Shown: positions 16,539-26,128 of the stretch, piece by piece
Numbering within the stretch: position 1 is the stretch's first letter
Layout of the letters: every line of letters starts with the position of its first letter
Translations under genes and position numbers: made by a program
DNA from: Nocardia jiangxiensis NBRC 101359
Lineage (GTDB): Bacteria; Actinomycetota; Actinomycetes; Mycobacteriales; Mycobacteriaceae
DNA length: 64,000 bases
Direction: 5' to 3'
Assembly: GCF_000308615.1 (NCBI RefSeq)
Contig: NZ_BAGB01000166.1
Coordinates: 1 to 64,000, forward strand
Notes under the pieces: model-generated
Told to the model about the DNA's origin: nothing
Seen by the model: the letters and a program-made list of their open reading frames with translations, nothing else
The model's database searches: none

Positions 16539-17747
16539 ATGTCCGGTCGCGCACCGCGGTCGCACCACAAGAATCCGCCGTACAAGGTCATCTCGGTCGC
16601 TTTCGTCGGCACCCTGGCCGCGCTCATCGTCTTCTGTATGGCGTCCTTTCGCGGCGACCTCGTGGCAACCGTTCCGGCCACCGTGGTCGCGCCGCGCTCC
16701 GGACTCATCATGGAGGTCGGTTCCAAGGTCAAACTGCACGGTGTCCAGATCGGCCGCGTCGACCGGATCGACACCACCGGGCAGAACGCCACCATCTCCC
16801 TCGCCCTCGACCCTTCCGAACTGCACGAAATACCGTCGAATGTGGAGGCCGAAATCAAGGCCACCACGATATTCGGGGCGAAATACATCGAATTGGTCAC
16901 CCCGGACGGCCCGGCGAGCACCTCGCTGACCGCCGGAGCGCGCATTTACACCCACGGCATCACCACCGAGATCAACACCGTATTCCAGGACATCGTGGCC
17001 GTGATGAACAAGATCGAACCGGACAAACTGAACGCCACGCTCACGGCAGTCTCGGAAGGGTTGCACGGCCGCGGCAGCGATCTCGGCCAGACCATGGATC
17101 AACTCGACGACACCCTGACGCATCTGAATCCCCAACTGCCCCAACTGCAGCACGACCTGCGCGGCACCGCCGCCGTCACCGGGACACTCGGCGATGCCGG
17201 AACCGACCTGATGTCGATCCTGCGCAACGTCTCCGTGACGTCCGATTCGATCGTGCAGAAGAAGGACGATGTAGCCGCACTGCTCGTGTCCGCGATCGGC
17301 CTGGGCTCGAACGGCAACACCTTTCTCGGCGACAATCGACACGGAATCGTCGACTCCCTGCGCCTGCTGACGCCGACGACCGCTCTGCTGGCGAAGTACA
17401 GTCCCGAATTTCCCTGCATGTTCCATCTCGGCGCGTCGGATGCGGCGATCGAGCCCTCGGTCGTCGACGAGACCGGATATTCGGCCTCCCTGGACGTCGG
17501 CCTGCTGGCCGGCAAAGCCCTGTACAGCCATCCGCAGAATCTTCCGATCGTGGCGGCGAAAGGCGGACCGCACACCGAACCGGGCTGCTATGCGCCGACC
17601 ACCTGGAACAACTATCCGGCGCCATATCTCAGAATGAATACCGGCGCACCCTTGAACGGGCCGGGCAGCGATCATCCGACATTCGCCGACCCCACCATCA
17701 TGCAATATCTGTTCAGTAACGCTCTGGATGGCGGGGGGAACCGATGA
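16539..17747 (+). CDS. mceA: MceA family protein
   Basis: A 402-residue Mce protein with an N-terminal membrane anchor (VISVAFVGTLAALIVFCMAS) and then the MCE domain from about residue 45 (VVAPRSGLIMEVGSKVKLHGVQIGRVDRID). A long helical tail follows with heptad-like VVTMNKIEP/LTAVSEGL/LDDTLTHLN repeats, ending in a Cys-containing globular part. Mce proteins assemble into hexameric tubes that carry lipids across the periplasm or cell wall. The second of two adjacent ATGs is taken as the start because GGGAGG lies 4 bases before it; ATG 16536 is the alternative. It overlaps mceB by ATGA. Confidence 0.92.
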   Translation: MSGRAPRSHHKNPPYKVISVAFVGTLAALIVFCMASFRGDLVATVPATVVAPRSGLIMEVGSKVKLHGVQIGRVDRIDTTGQNATISLALDPSELHEIPSNVEAEIKATTIFGAKYIELVTPDGPASTSLTAGARIYTHGITTEINTVFQDIVAVMNKIEPDKLNATLTAVSEGLHGRGSDLGQTMDQLDDTLTHLNPQLPQLQHDLRGTAAVTGTLGDAGTDLMSILRNVSVTSDSIVQKKDDVAALLVSAIGLGSNGNTFLGDNRHGIVDSLRLLTPTTALLAKYSPEFPCMFHLGASDAAIEPSVVDETGYSASLDVGLLAGKALYSHPQNLPIVAAKGGPHTEPGCYAPTTWNNYPAPYLRMNTGAPLNGPGSDHPTFADPTIMQYLFSNALDGGGNR

Positions 17748-18769
17748 GAATTTCCTCACCGATGCTCAAATTTATCGTGTTCGCCGTCACGATGAGCTTC
17801 TTCCTCTTCGCCATCGTGGTTGTCTTCGGAAAGCAACGGTTCGAGAGCCGTTCGGATTATTCGGCAATATTCGACGATGTCTCGGGCCTGAAATCGGGTC
17901 AGTTCGTACGCATCGCCGGGGTGGAGGTCGGGCAGGTCGCCAAGGTGTCGGTGACGGGCAACACCCGGGCACGGGTCGATTTCTCACTCGACAGCGACGT
18001 CACGTTGACCACAGCGACGCGGGCGCAGATCCGCTACGAGAACCTCATCGGCGACCGCTACATGGAATTGAGCGAGGGGCCCGGGCCGACCGACCAGGTG
18101 CCGCGCGGCGCGACCATACCCGCCGACCGCACCGCATCGGCCCTGGATCTCGACGCCGTCATCGGCGGCTTCCGCCCGCTGTTCAAAGCCATGGACCCCG
18201 GTCAGGTGAACAAACTCTCCGCGGAATTGATCGCCACCCTGCAGGGTGAGGGCGGCACCATCGCCGGAATCCTCGACCACACCGCGCAATTGACCGCGAC
18301 GCTGGCCGACCGCGACCAATTGATCGGCGAGGTCATCACGAACCTGAATGCGGTACTCGGGACGGTCGACAACCGCGACAAGCAATTCGACTCCCTGATC
18401 GACAATCTGCAGTTACTCATCAGCGGCATCTCGAAGCAATCGCAACCGGTGGCCGACGCATTGGCGCATATCGGCTCGGCATCCGGCAGCGTCGCCTCGC
18501 TGCTGAATGTCACGCATGCCGATATCACCTCCGACGTCACACAACTCGGCCAGGTGAGCGGAAATATCGACAACGACTACGACTACGTCGACAGCCTGTT
18601 GTCGCGACTGCCCTCCGATTATGCCCGACTGAGCAGGCTCGGACTCTACGGCGACTTCTTCAGCTTCTATCTCTGTGATGTCACATTGAAGGTCAACGGG
18701 CCGAAAGGTGATCCCGCGTATATCAAAATCGCCGGTCAGCGAGCGGGAAGGTGTACTCCGCCCAAATGA
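17744..18769 (+). CDS. mceB: MceB family protein
   Basis: A 341-residue Mce protein. The anchor helix is LKFIVFAVTMSFFLFAIVVVF (about 8-28). The MCE domain starts DVSGLKSGQFVRIAGVEVGQV and includes NLIGDRYMEL. A helical coiled-coil stretch follows (ISKQSQPVADALAHIGSASG), and the tail has a Cys near FYLCDV. Part of the MceABCDEF hexamer. Its ATG overlaps the mceA stop, and its own stop overlaps mceC. Confidence 0.92.
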   Translation: MRISSPMLKFIVFAVTMSFFLFAIVVVFGKQRFESRSDYSAIFDDVSGLKSGQFVRIAGVEVGQVAKVSVTGNTRARVDFSLDSDVTLTTATRAQIRYENLIGDRYMELSEGPGPTDQVPRGATIPADRTASALDLDAVIGGFRPLFKAMDPGQVNKLSAELIATLQGEGGTIAGILDHTAQLTATLADRDQLIGEVITNLNAVLGTVDNRDKQFDSLIDNLQLLISGISKQSQPVADALAHIGSASGSVASLLNVTHADITSDVTQLGQVSGNIDNDYDYVDSLLSRLPSDYARLSRLGLYGDFFSFYLCDVTLKVNGPKGDPAYIKIAGQRAGRCTPPK

Positions 18770-19860
18770 GCGCAACAGCGAATGCATTCCGGATCGGGCT
18801 GATCGGCCTGATCGTCACCGTGGGAACGGTTCTGACCGCCCAGAATTACGATACGGTCGCCTATCTGGGCGCACACCGCGAATATCGCGCGCAGTTCGCC
18901 GAGGCGGCGGGCCTGAAAGCGGGTTCGCCGGTGGAAGTCGCCGGCGTCCAGGTCGGGAAGGTGTCCAGTCTGCAGCTGGACGGCACCACGGTGCTGGTCC
19001 GATTCTCCGCGGACGGCGTGCGGCTCGGCACCGACACCGAGGCCGCCATCAAGACCCATACCGTGCTCGGCAGCAAGATGCTCGAACTACGGCCCCGTGG
19101 GCGCACGGAACTCGGACCGAACGCCATCATCGGTACCGCCCACACCTCGACGCCGTACCTGCTGACCGATGCGCTCGGCGATCTGACCACCACCATCAGC
19201 GGGCTGAAGACCGACGATCTGACCAATGCGCTGAATGTGCTGAGTCAAACCCTGGACAAGGCCCAGCCCGACCTCGGCACCGCCCTGGACGGGGTGACCC
19301 GGTTGTCGACATCGATCGACAAGCGTGACGACCTGCTGAAGGATCTGCTGTCGAACGCCTCGGCCGTCACCGGTGTGCTCTCGAAACGCAGCACTCAGCT
19401 CGATGCGCTGATCCTGGACGGCAACGTGCTGTTCCAGGCACTCGACGAGCGGCGTCAGGCATTGTCGGTCCTGCTGGCGAACATCTCCGCGGTCTCACAG
19501 CAGCTCTCCGCGCTGATCGCGGACAACCGGCAGCAACTCGGGCCGGTGCTGGACCGGTTGAACCGCGTCGCCGATCTGCTGGAGAAACACGAGAAGGATA
19601 TCGAGAAGACGTTGCTGCCACTGAGTCAGTACGCGCTCTCACTCGGTGAATCGGTTGCCTCCGGGCCGTTCTTCAAGGCATATGTGGGCAACCTGCTGCC
19701 GGGACAGTTCCTGCAGCCGTTCATCGATGCCGCCTTCGACAAGGCCGGGGTGAACCCTGGAATTCTCGGCGGGCCAGCGCAACACACCCCACCACCGGCC
19801 GCGGCCCGGCCGGCGATTCCGCCGCTGCCCGCGCTTCCGGGGATCGGAGGTCCACGATGA
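18766..19860 (+). CDS. mceC: MceC family protein
   Basis: A 364-residue Mce protein starting MSATANAFRIGLIGLIVTVGTVL (membrane anchor). The MCE domain has AAGLKAGSPVEVAGVQVGKV and TVLGSKMLELRP. A long helical tail with LSALIADNRQQLGPVLDRLNRV repeats leads to a Pro/Ala-rich end (PPPAAARPAIPPLPALPG), as is common in MceC. The ATG in the ATGA overlap with mceB is chosen over an in-frame GTG 15 bases earlier. It overlaps mceD by ATGA. Confidence 0.92.
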   Translation: MSATANAFRIGLIGLIVTVGTVLTAQNYDTVAYLGAHREYRAQFAEAAGLKAGSPVEVAGVQVGKVSSLQLDGTTVLVRFSADGVRLGTDTEAAIKTHTVLGSKMLELRPRGRTELGPNAIIGTAHTSTPYLLTDALGDLTTTISGLKTDDLTNALNVLSQTLDKAQPDLGTALDGVTRLSTSIDKRDDLLKDLLSNASAVTGVLSKRSTQLDALILDGNVLFQALDERRQALSVLLANISAVSQQLSALIADNRQQLGPVLDRLNRVADLLEKHEKDIEKTLLPLSQYALSLGESVASGPFFKAYVGNLLPGQFLQPFIDAAFDKAGVNPGILGGPAQHTPPPAAARPAIPPLPALPGIGGPR

Positions 19861-21116
19861 GGATGCCGGTCCCGGCCCGGTTGCCGATGTCCCGCCGCAC
19901 CCTGATCCGTCTCGGCGCCGTTGTCCTGGTGGCGGTGCTGGCCGTCACCGGATGGTACGTCCATTCGCTCCTGACCCGGATCACCGTCACCGCGTATTTC
20001 ACCAATACCGACGGCCTCTACCAGGGCGATGACGTTCTGCTGCTGGGATTGAAGATCGGCCGCATCGATCACATCGAGCCCGATGGGCGCCGGATGAAGG
20101 TCGAGTTCCACTACGACTCCTCGGTCGCGATCCCCCGCGACGCCAAGGCCGTCATCCTGTCGCCGTCACTGGTGTCCTCGCGGGCCATCCAGCTGACCCC
20201 GGCCTACACCGGCGGCCCGCGGCTGACCGACGGCGCCACCATCGATATCAGCCGGACCGCCGTCCCGGTCGAATGGGACGATTTCCGCAAGCAGCTCGAA
20301 CGGCTGGCGCAGTCGCTCGGCCCGACCGGCAGCCAGCCCGCGGGACCACTCGGGTCGTTCATCAACTCCGCAGCGGATGCGTTGAAGGGCAACGGAAATC
20401 GGCTCAACGCCACCATCACGCAGCTGTCCGATGCGATGAACACGATCGCCGGCAGCCGCAACGATCTGTTCAGCACGATTCGTAATCTGCAGGTCTTCGT
20501 CAGTGCGCTGGCCGCCAGTGACCAGCAGATCGTCCAGATCAACGGGCATCTGGCCGCGGTCAGCCAGGTACTGGTCGATTCGGACACCCAACTGTCCACG
20601 GCCCTGTCGGATCTGGATTCGGTCACCGGCGATATCCAGCAATTCGTGGCCGACAACCGCGACCGGCTCCAGCATTCGGTCGATCGTCTCGCCTCGGTGA
20701 CCACGATGCTGAACGACAACAAGACGACCGTCGAACAGATCCTGCACGTCGCACCGAACGCACTGGGCAATTTCTACAACATCTACCAGCCGGCGCAGGG
20801 TGCGCTGACCGGCATACTCACGGTGCCCAACATGCAGAATCCGGTGCAATTCATCTGCGGCGCGATTCAGGCCGCCAGCCAGCTGGGCGCGGCCGAGGCC
20901 GCGAAATTGTGCGTGCAGTACCTGGGCCCGGTGCTGAACAGCATCAAATTCAACTATCCGCCGGTCGGGGTCAATCCGATGATCGGCGTACAGGCACGAC
21001 GTAACCAGGTCGATTTCAGCCAGCCATTCCTCAACCCCTATCCCGGGGGCGCCGGCGCGACGGTCGCAGCGGGCAGCGGCCTGCCCGGGTTGTTCGGCCG
21101 GACAGGACAGCGATGA
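19857..21116 (+). CDS. mceD: MceD family protein
   Basis: A 419-residue Mce protein with the anchor LIRLGAVVLVAVLAVTGWYV, the MCE domain NTDGLYQGDDVLLLGLKIGRID and LVSSRAIQLTPAY, then a helical tail (QQIVQINGHLAAVSQVL, ATMLNDNKTTVEQIL) and a globular part with two Cys (FICGAIQ, KLCVQYL). It ends in a Gly/Pro-rich segment. ATGA overlaps join it to mceC and mceE. Confidence 0.92.
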   Translation: MRMPVPARLPMSRRTLIRLGAVVLVAVLAVTGWYVHSLLTRITVTAYFTNTDGLYQGDDVLLLGLKIGRIDHIEPDGRRMKVEFHYDSSVAIPRDAKAVILSPSLVSSRAIQLTPAYTGGPRLTDGATIDISRTAVPVEWDDFRKQLERLAQSLGPTGSQPAGPLGSFINSAADALKGNGNRLNATITQLSDAMNTIAGSRNDLFSTIRNLQVFVSALAASDQQIVQINGHLAAVSQVLVDSDTQLSTALSDLDSVTGDIQQFVADNRDRLQHSVDRLASVTTMLNDNKTTVEQILHVAPNALGNFYNIYQPAQGALTGILTVPNMQNPVQFICGAIQAASQLGAAEAAKLCVQYLGPVLNSIKFNYPPVGVNPMIGVQARRNQVDFSQPFLNPYPGGAGATVAAGSGLPGLFGRTGQR

Positions 21117-22258
21117 CCACTTATCGGAAAGTTCGGCGTTCCCGTCGCGCACCCGTCGCTGCCTGCTGCGCGGTGGCACTCGTGCTGATCAGCGGTTGCG
21201 GTCAGTGGCGCGGCCCCAACTCACTCCCCCTGCCCGGTGCGGAAGGACACGGCCCCGGCTCCTATCAGATCCAGATCCAGATGCCGAATGTCACTGCGAT
21301 AGAAGAGAATTCGCGGGTCCGGGTGGCCGATGTGAATGTCGGCTCGATTACCCGGATCCAGCGTCAGGGCTGGCACGCACTGGTGACGGTGAGCGTCGAC
21401 CACGGCGTCGTACTCCCGGCCAACATCACCGCGGCGATCGGGCAGACGAGTCTGCTCGGCAGCCAACATATCGAACTGTCCCCGCCCACCGGGGTGCCGC
21501 CGACCGGGCGGCTCCGCGACGGTGATGTCATCCCGCTCGATCGGGCCGGCCAGTATCCGACCACCGAGCAGACCCTCGCCACGGTGTCGATGGTGCTCAG
21601 CGGCGGCGGGCTGGGCCAACTCCAGCAGATCGACAAGGAACTGAACTCCGCGCTCAGCGGTCACGAAGCGAGCCTGCGCAATCTGCTCGGCCAGTTGAAC
21701 ACCTTCACCGACCAACTCCAGCGGCAGAGCGGCGACATCATCGCGGCGATGGCGGGGCTGAACCATCTGGCCGATACCGTGAACCGCCAGAACGGTGTCC
21801 TGGCACACGCGCTACAGGCGATACCACCGGCACTGCAAGTACTGAACCAGCAGCGCACCAACCTCATCACCGCGACCACCGCGGTCGGCAACTTCGCCGG
21901 TACCGCCGGTGAGGTCGTCACCAGCAGCCGCGACGACATCATCGCCAACCTGCGGAACCTGCAACCGGCCCTCACCGGCCTCGCCGACGCGGGACGAGAC
22001 CTGACCCGATCGCTCGGGTTCTACAGCACGGTCCCGTGGCCGGAGATCAGCATGTCGAAGTGGGTCCGCGGCGACTACGCGAATCTCAGCGCCACCATCG
22101 ACCTCACCCTCGGCCGCATCGACAACTCCCTGATGCAGGGCACGCCGTGGGAAGGACAGCTCACCGCCCTGGAAACCGCGCTGGGACGGACCCAGAGCCG
22201 TCAGCCCGGGCTGGGCACCCCGAATCCGCTGACCGGACCGGTATCGGGAGGGCACTGA
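21113..22258 (+). CDS. mceE: MceE family lipoprotein
   Basis: A 381-residue Mce protein with a lipoprotein signal. The lipobox LISGC at about 26-30 marks Cys30 for lipidation, as in LprK-type MceE proteins. The MCE domain begins at MPNVTAIEENSRVRVADVNVGSI and includes QTSLLGSQHIELSPP. A helical tail follows (LRNLLGQLNTFTDQLQRQSG). Anchoring by lipid instead of a helix distinguishes it from the other five subunits. Its stop shares one base with the mceF start (TGATG). Confidence 0.93.
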   Translation: MTTYRKVRRSRRAPVAACCAVALVLISGCGQWRGPNSLPLPGAEGHGPGSYQIQIQMPNVTAIEENSRVRVADVNVGSITRIQRQGWHALVTVSVDHGVVLPANITAAIGQTSLLGSQHIELSPPTGVPPTGRLRDGDVIPLDRAGQYPTTEQTLATVSMVLSGGGLGQLQQIDKELNSALSGHEASLRNLLGQLNTFTDQLQRQSGDIIAAMAGLNHLADTVNRQNGVLAHALQAIPPALQVLNQQRTNLITATTAVGNFAGTAGEVVTSSRDDIIANLRNLQPALTGLADAGRDLTRSLGFYSTVPWPEISMSKWVRGDYANLSATIDLTLGRIDNSLMQGTPWEGQLTALETALGRTQSRQPGLGTPNPLTGPVSGGH

Positions 22259-23694
22259 TGAAGCTGACCAGGTTCGTTCGCACGCAGTTGATCATCTTCA
22301 CGGTGCTGACCGTCATTTCGCTGACCGTCATGGCCGTCCAGTTCATGCAGATCCCCTCGCTGCTGGGCGTCGGCCGATATCAGCTCAAGGTCGAGCTGAC
22401 CTACAACGCCGGTCTCTACCCGACCGCGAACGTCACCTACCGCGGCGAAACCGTCGGCCGGGTGGTCGATCTGCAACCCGATCGGAACGGCGTCACCGTG
22501 ACGCTCAGTATGTACAGCCGGATCAAGATTCCGGCCGACCTGGACGCCGCGGTGCACAGCCGATCCGCCATCGGCGAGCAGTACGTCGACCTCACCCCGC
22601 GCACCGACGCGCCGCCCTATCTGCACGACGGCGATATCATCCCCGTCGATCGGACTTCGGTGCCGCAGGACATCGGACCGCTGCTCGACACGGTCAACCG
22701 CAGTCTGGACGCATTGCCGCAGGGCAATCTGCAGGCCCTCATCGACGAGAGTTACAACGCCTTCCACGGCACGGGTCCCTCGCTCGCCCGCCTGCTCGAC
22801 GCCTCGCACGCACTCGTCGGCGACACCCACGAGAACATGCCGGCGATCACATCGCTGCTGACCAACTCCGGGACGGTACTCGACGCCGTGCAGGCCGCCG
22901 ACCCCGCGATCCGGTCGTGGGCGCACAACGTCGCCTCGCTGACCGGGCAGCTGTCCGCGGATAACGAACAGGTGCGCGATCTGCTGGTGTCCGGCCGGGC
23001 CGCCGCCGACCAGGTCACCGCGCTGTTCCAGCAATTGCGCCCGACAACGCCGATTCTGCTGGCGAACATGGTCAGCCTCGGCCAGGTGGCGGTGACCTAC
23101 AACCCGTCGCTCGAGCAGCTGCTGGTGCTGCTACCGGAGGCCGCGAGCGCAATGGATGTCGCCACCTATCCGAACCGGAATTCCACCCACGCCGCCTATT
23201 TGTCGTTCAACCTGAATCTGAACCTGCCCGAACCCTGCACGGTCGGCTACCTGCCCGCCTCACAGCGCCGCGACGGCACTGCGCAGGACGCCCCGACCCG
23301 GCCCGCTCGCCCGCTCTACTGCGCTCTGCCGCAGGACGCCCAGAACGCGGTGCGCGGTGCGCGCAACTACCCGTGCATGGATCATCCCGGCAAACGGGCG
23401 CCGACCGCGCAGATGTGCGACAGCGATGAGCAGTACCGGCCGCAGGGCACCAATCCCTGGATCGGCGAGAGCCGGCCGTATCTGGACAACCCGCCGGCCC
23501 GGCCGAGCGGTTACCGCGAGGACGGGCCCTCGGCGGGCGGGGCGACGTCGCCGGTCGCCGTCGCCCGCTACAACCCGAAGGACGGCTCCTATGCGGGCGC
23601 CGACGGGCGCAGTTACACCCTGCAAGATGTCGCAACAGCGGCGGCAACACCGAAGGAGTCCTCATGGCAGGCGATGCTGACACCCGTCCGGTGA
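22258..23694 (+). CDS. mceF: MceF family protein
   Basis: A 478-residue Mce protein, the longest here. The anchor is LIIFTVLTVISLTVMAVQF, and the MCE domain reads NAGLYPTANVTYRGETVGRV and SAIGEQYVDLTPR. The helical tail is followed by a C-terminal region of about 140 residues that is Pro-rich with several Cys (EPCTVGYLP, PLYCALPQ, YPCMDHP, QMCDS), as in other MceF proteins. An extended reading frame further upstream is not used, since it overlaps mceE in full. Its 3' end overlaps the next gene by 31 bases. Confidence 0.92.
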   Translation: MKLTRFVRTQLIIFTVLTVISLTVMAVQFMQIPSLLGVGRYQLKVELTYNAGLYPTANVTYRGETVGRVVDLQPDRNGVTVTLSMYSRIKIPADLDAAVHSRSAIGEQYVDLTPRTDAPPYLHDGDIIPVDRTSVPQDIGPLLDTVNRSLDALPQGNLQALIDESYNAFHGTGPSLARLLDASHALVGDTHENMPAITSLLTNSGTVLDAVQAADPAIRSWAHNVASLTGQLSADNEQVRDLLVSGRAAADQVTALFQQLRPTTPILLANMVSLGQVAVTYNPSLEQLLVLLPEAASAMDVATYPNRNSTHAAYLSFNLNLNLPEPCTVGYLPASQRRDGTAQDAPTRPARPLYCALPQDAQNAVRGARNYPCMDHPGKRAPTAQMCDSDEQYRPQGTNPWIGESRPYLDNPPARPSGYREDGPSAGGATSPVAVARYNPKDGSYAGADGRSYTLQDVATAAATPKESSWQAMLTPVR

Positions 23695-24407
23695 GCGCCG
23701 AACGGGCCGAGCTGGAGGCCGCCCGCGCCGAAGCCCTCGCGGCGCAGGAGGCCGCTCTCGCCGCGCTGGCGCAGGCTCAGGCGGCGGCCGCGGAACTCGA
23801 ACACCGGCTCACGCGTACCGCCGCCGACGAGGCGGACGCGCTCACACCCGAACCGGATCCGCCGACAGTTCCGGAGCACCGACGGCGCAGGTGGTACCGC
23901 GCCGCCGCGACACGCCGGCGCCGGCGGTACCTCGCCGCCGTAGCGCTGACCGCGGCGATCTTCCTCGCGGCCGCCGGTATGTCGATGTATTTCGCTGTGG
24001 CACACCGGAATTCGTCGCACGAGGCCGATCAGCGGCTGGCCTGTGTGCAGGCCGCCCGGCAGGGTGTGGTCAATATTCTCAGTGTCGACTTCGCCACCGC
24101 GAACCGCGACGTGCAACGCATCCTCGACGATGCCACCGGGGCATGGCGTGACGAATTCTCGCCGCAGGCACAGCCTTTCATCCAGGTCGTGGAGAAGTCG
24201 AAGGTCGTGACCACCGCCGATATCACTGCGGCCGGGCTCGAACACCTCAACGGCGACGGCAGTGCTCAGGTCCTCGTGGCCGCCCACTCGAAAGTGTCCA
24301 ATTCCGCCGGTGCGAGCAATGAGCAGCGCACCTTCCGGCTGCGGGTGACCGTCGCCCCGGACGGTGGACGATTGAAGATCGCGAAGATGGAGTACGTACC
24401 GTCATGA
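23664..24407 (+). CDS. Mce-associated membrane protein (Mas)
   Basis: A 247-residue protein. An N-terminal cytosolic Ala/Glu-rich coiled coil (about 10-60) precedes a basic stretch and one membrane helix (YLAAVALTAAIFLAAAGMSMYF, about 92-113). The outside domain resembles the NTF2-like Mce-associated fold (RQGVVNILSVDFATANRDVQRIL with ATGAWRDEF). Mas proteins are thought to stabilise Mce complexes. A strong AAGGAG site precedes the ATG, which lies inside the mceF end, so the genes are translationally coupled. It overlaps the next gene by ATGA. Confidence 0.87.
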   Translation: MAGDADTRPVSAERAELEAARAEALAAQEAALAALAQAQAAAAELEHRLTRTAADEADALTPEPDPPTVPEHRRRRWYRAAATRRRRRYLAAVALTAAIFLAAAGMSMYFAVAHRNSSHEADQRLACVQAARQGVVNILSVDFATANRDVQRILDDATGAWRDEFSPQAQPFIQVVEKSKVVTTADITAAGLEHLNGDGSAQVLVAAHSKVSNSAGASNEQRTFRLRVTVAPDGGRLKIAKMEYVPS

Positions 24408-25492
24408 CCACTCAGGTGAGCGATACAGCAGCGACCACACCGGCAACCGATCCGGATCCGGACGCCGTCACCGAGGAGAGCGCGAGCACCGCGAGTGGCG
24501 CGAATACCGCCGAATCCGCCTGCGGCACAGACACTCCCGCCTCCGATGCCGATGCCCCCGACATCGCCGCCCCCGAGGCCGAGTACGCCGGTTGGCGCCC
24601 GCGGGCGCTGGCCTTCGCGGTCGACACGATCTGTCCGACGGCCGTCGTCGCCGTGACGTTGCTGACCGCGACGGTCGCCGACGCCGATCGCTGGGTGCAG
24701 GTGCCTGCCCTCGTCGTCGCGGCGGTGGTTGCGGCAGCAGCAATCTGGAATATCGGATACCGGCAGGGCAGCACGGGTCGCACGATCGGCAAGACGCTGG
24801 CAGGTCTGCGCACCCGGCGCACGCTCGATGCCGGGACGCCGCCGGGTGTCGCGCGTGCGCTGTTCCGGACGGCCGCCCATGTCGTGGACACCGTCCCGTT
24901 GCCGGCCGGCTGGTTCTGGCCGCTGCGCGACACCAGGCGCCAGACCTTCTCGGACAAGCTCGCCGATACGGTGGTGGTGACCGCCGAGTCCGCCGAGGCC
25001 GACCGATCCCGGGCGCGCACGGTGGCGCTGGGCGGTTTCGCGCTGCTGGCGCTGGTGACCGTCGCACTGACCGCGACCCAGTACACCCTTCAATACCGGC
25101 GCGATCGTGCGACCGAACAGACTCGCGCCGAGGTGGCCCGGATCGCCGGTGACGATACCGTCGCATTGCTGTCCTACAAACCCGATACCGTGCGATCCGA
25201 TCTCTCCGCCGCGGCCGGCGCACTCACCGGAGACTTCCTGCGCTACTACCGGGACTACACGACCAAGGTGGTCATTCCGGCTGCCGAGGAGAAGAAGGTC
25301 GACACCAAGGCGCGGGTGGCCGGATCGGCCGTCCTGTCCGCCGATGACCGGCATGCGACCGTGCTGGTTTTCATCGATCAGACGACGACGACCGCCGACG
25401 ATCCGCAACCGGCGGCGATGTCCAGCACAGTGCGCGTCGATCTGGTCGAGAGCGGGCACGACTGGCGGATCTCCCAGTTCGAACCCATATGA
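24404..25492 (+). CDS. RDD-domain Mce-associated membrane protein
   Basis: A 362-residue fusion. The first 60 residues are low-complexity Thr/Ala/Asp/Glu. An RDD domain follows (about 62-195: AGWRPRALAFAVDTICP with the RD pair, two helices, GRTIGKTLAGLRTRR). A third helix (VALGGFALLALVTVALTA) leads to an outside NTF2-like Mce-associated domain (DDTVALLSYKPDTVRSDL, LTGDFLRYYRDY). The same two-part layout is known from mas genes at the end of actinobacterial mce operons. Last gene of the operon; no hairpin was seen after it. Confidence 0.87.
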   Translation: MTTQVSDTAATTPATDPDPDAVTEESASTASGANTAESACGTDTPASDADAPDIAAPEAEYAGWRPRALAFAVDTICPTAVVAVTLLTATVADADRWVQVPALVVAAVVAAAAIWNIGYRQGSTGRTIGKTLAGLRTRRTLDAGTPPGVARALFRTAAHVVDTVPLPAGWFWPLRDTRRQTFSDKLADTVVVTAESAEADRSRARTVALGGFALLALVTVALTATQYTLQYRRDRATEQTRAEVARIAGDDTVALLSYKPDTVRSDLSAAAGALTGDFLRYYRDYTTKVVIPAAEEKKVDTKARVAGSAVLSADDRHATVLVFIDQTTTTADDPQPAAMSSTVRVDLVESGHDWRISQFEPI

Positions 25493-25546
25493 ACCGGCGC
25501 GGATCAGATGGTGCCACCGGATCGGAACCGCTGAATCTCGGCCGCA

Positions 25547-26128
25547 CTGATTCATATCGTTGATCCGCGCGGTCGCGATACCCGCCGACTCCAGCTGCGT
25601 CACCAGTGTCCGGGCGGTCAGCGTATGCGCCACGGCCGCGATGATCGCCTCGAGTTCGTCGCGATGGGCCACCCGGCTCGAATTGGTGGCGAACCTCGGA
25701 TCGGCAGTCAGGTCCGGCCGCTCGAGCACCTCGGCGCACAGCCGCTGCCATTCCCGGTCGTTCTGCACCGCCAGCAGTACTGTCCCGCCGTCACCGGCGG
25801 TGAACGGACCGCAGGGCGCGATGGTCGCGTGCCTGGCTCCGGTCCGCGCCGGTGCGGAACCGCCGTAGCGGGCGTAATAGAGCGGCGAGCCCATCCATTC
25901 GGCCAGCGTTTCGAACAGCGAGACCGACACCACCCGGACCTTTCCCGTCGTGGCGCGGGTGTACAGGGCGGTCATGATGCCGGAGAACTCTGGCGAAATC
26001 TCCCGCGCCGGGACGTTCGACCTTGATCACCTGGCCCCGAGGTCGGCCAGTTGCCGGGTCGCATATGGGGCCGCGACCGCCTGTTCGAGGCTGACGACGA
26101 CCACGCCGTCGAGCGGCAATTCGCCCAT
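25547..26128 (-). pseudogene. Class III CoA-transferase (CaiB/BaiF), broken in at least three places
   Basis: It starts at ATG 26128 with MGELPLDGVVVVSLEQAVAA up to RQLADLGA. The frame breaks one codon later: gccaggtgatc should read gccagggtgatc to continue into VIKVERPGAGDFAR. After that, about 110 residues including the usual catalytic Asp region are missing, and the frame switches again into FSGIMTALYTRATTGKVRVVSVSLFETLAEWM. It runs on to IATARINDMNQ at about 25547, where the last 70 or so residues are absent. Three lesions make this clearly non-functional as written. The promoter-side inverted repeat tgtca-gat-tgaca is at 26204-26216. Confidence 0.85.

Noticed and set aside
16512..17759. 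Long open frame of 415 codons antisense to mceA
   Set aside because: It mirrors mceA in a GC-rich genome; its protein is rich in Arg, Gly and Asp with no family resemblance and no ribosome site.
24266..25975. Long minus-strand frame of 569 codons covering the Mce-associated and RDD genes
   Set aside because: Only the first 143 residues (25547-25975) resemble a CoA-transferase; the remainder is antisense shadow of the RDD gene.
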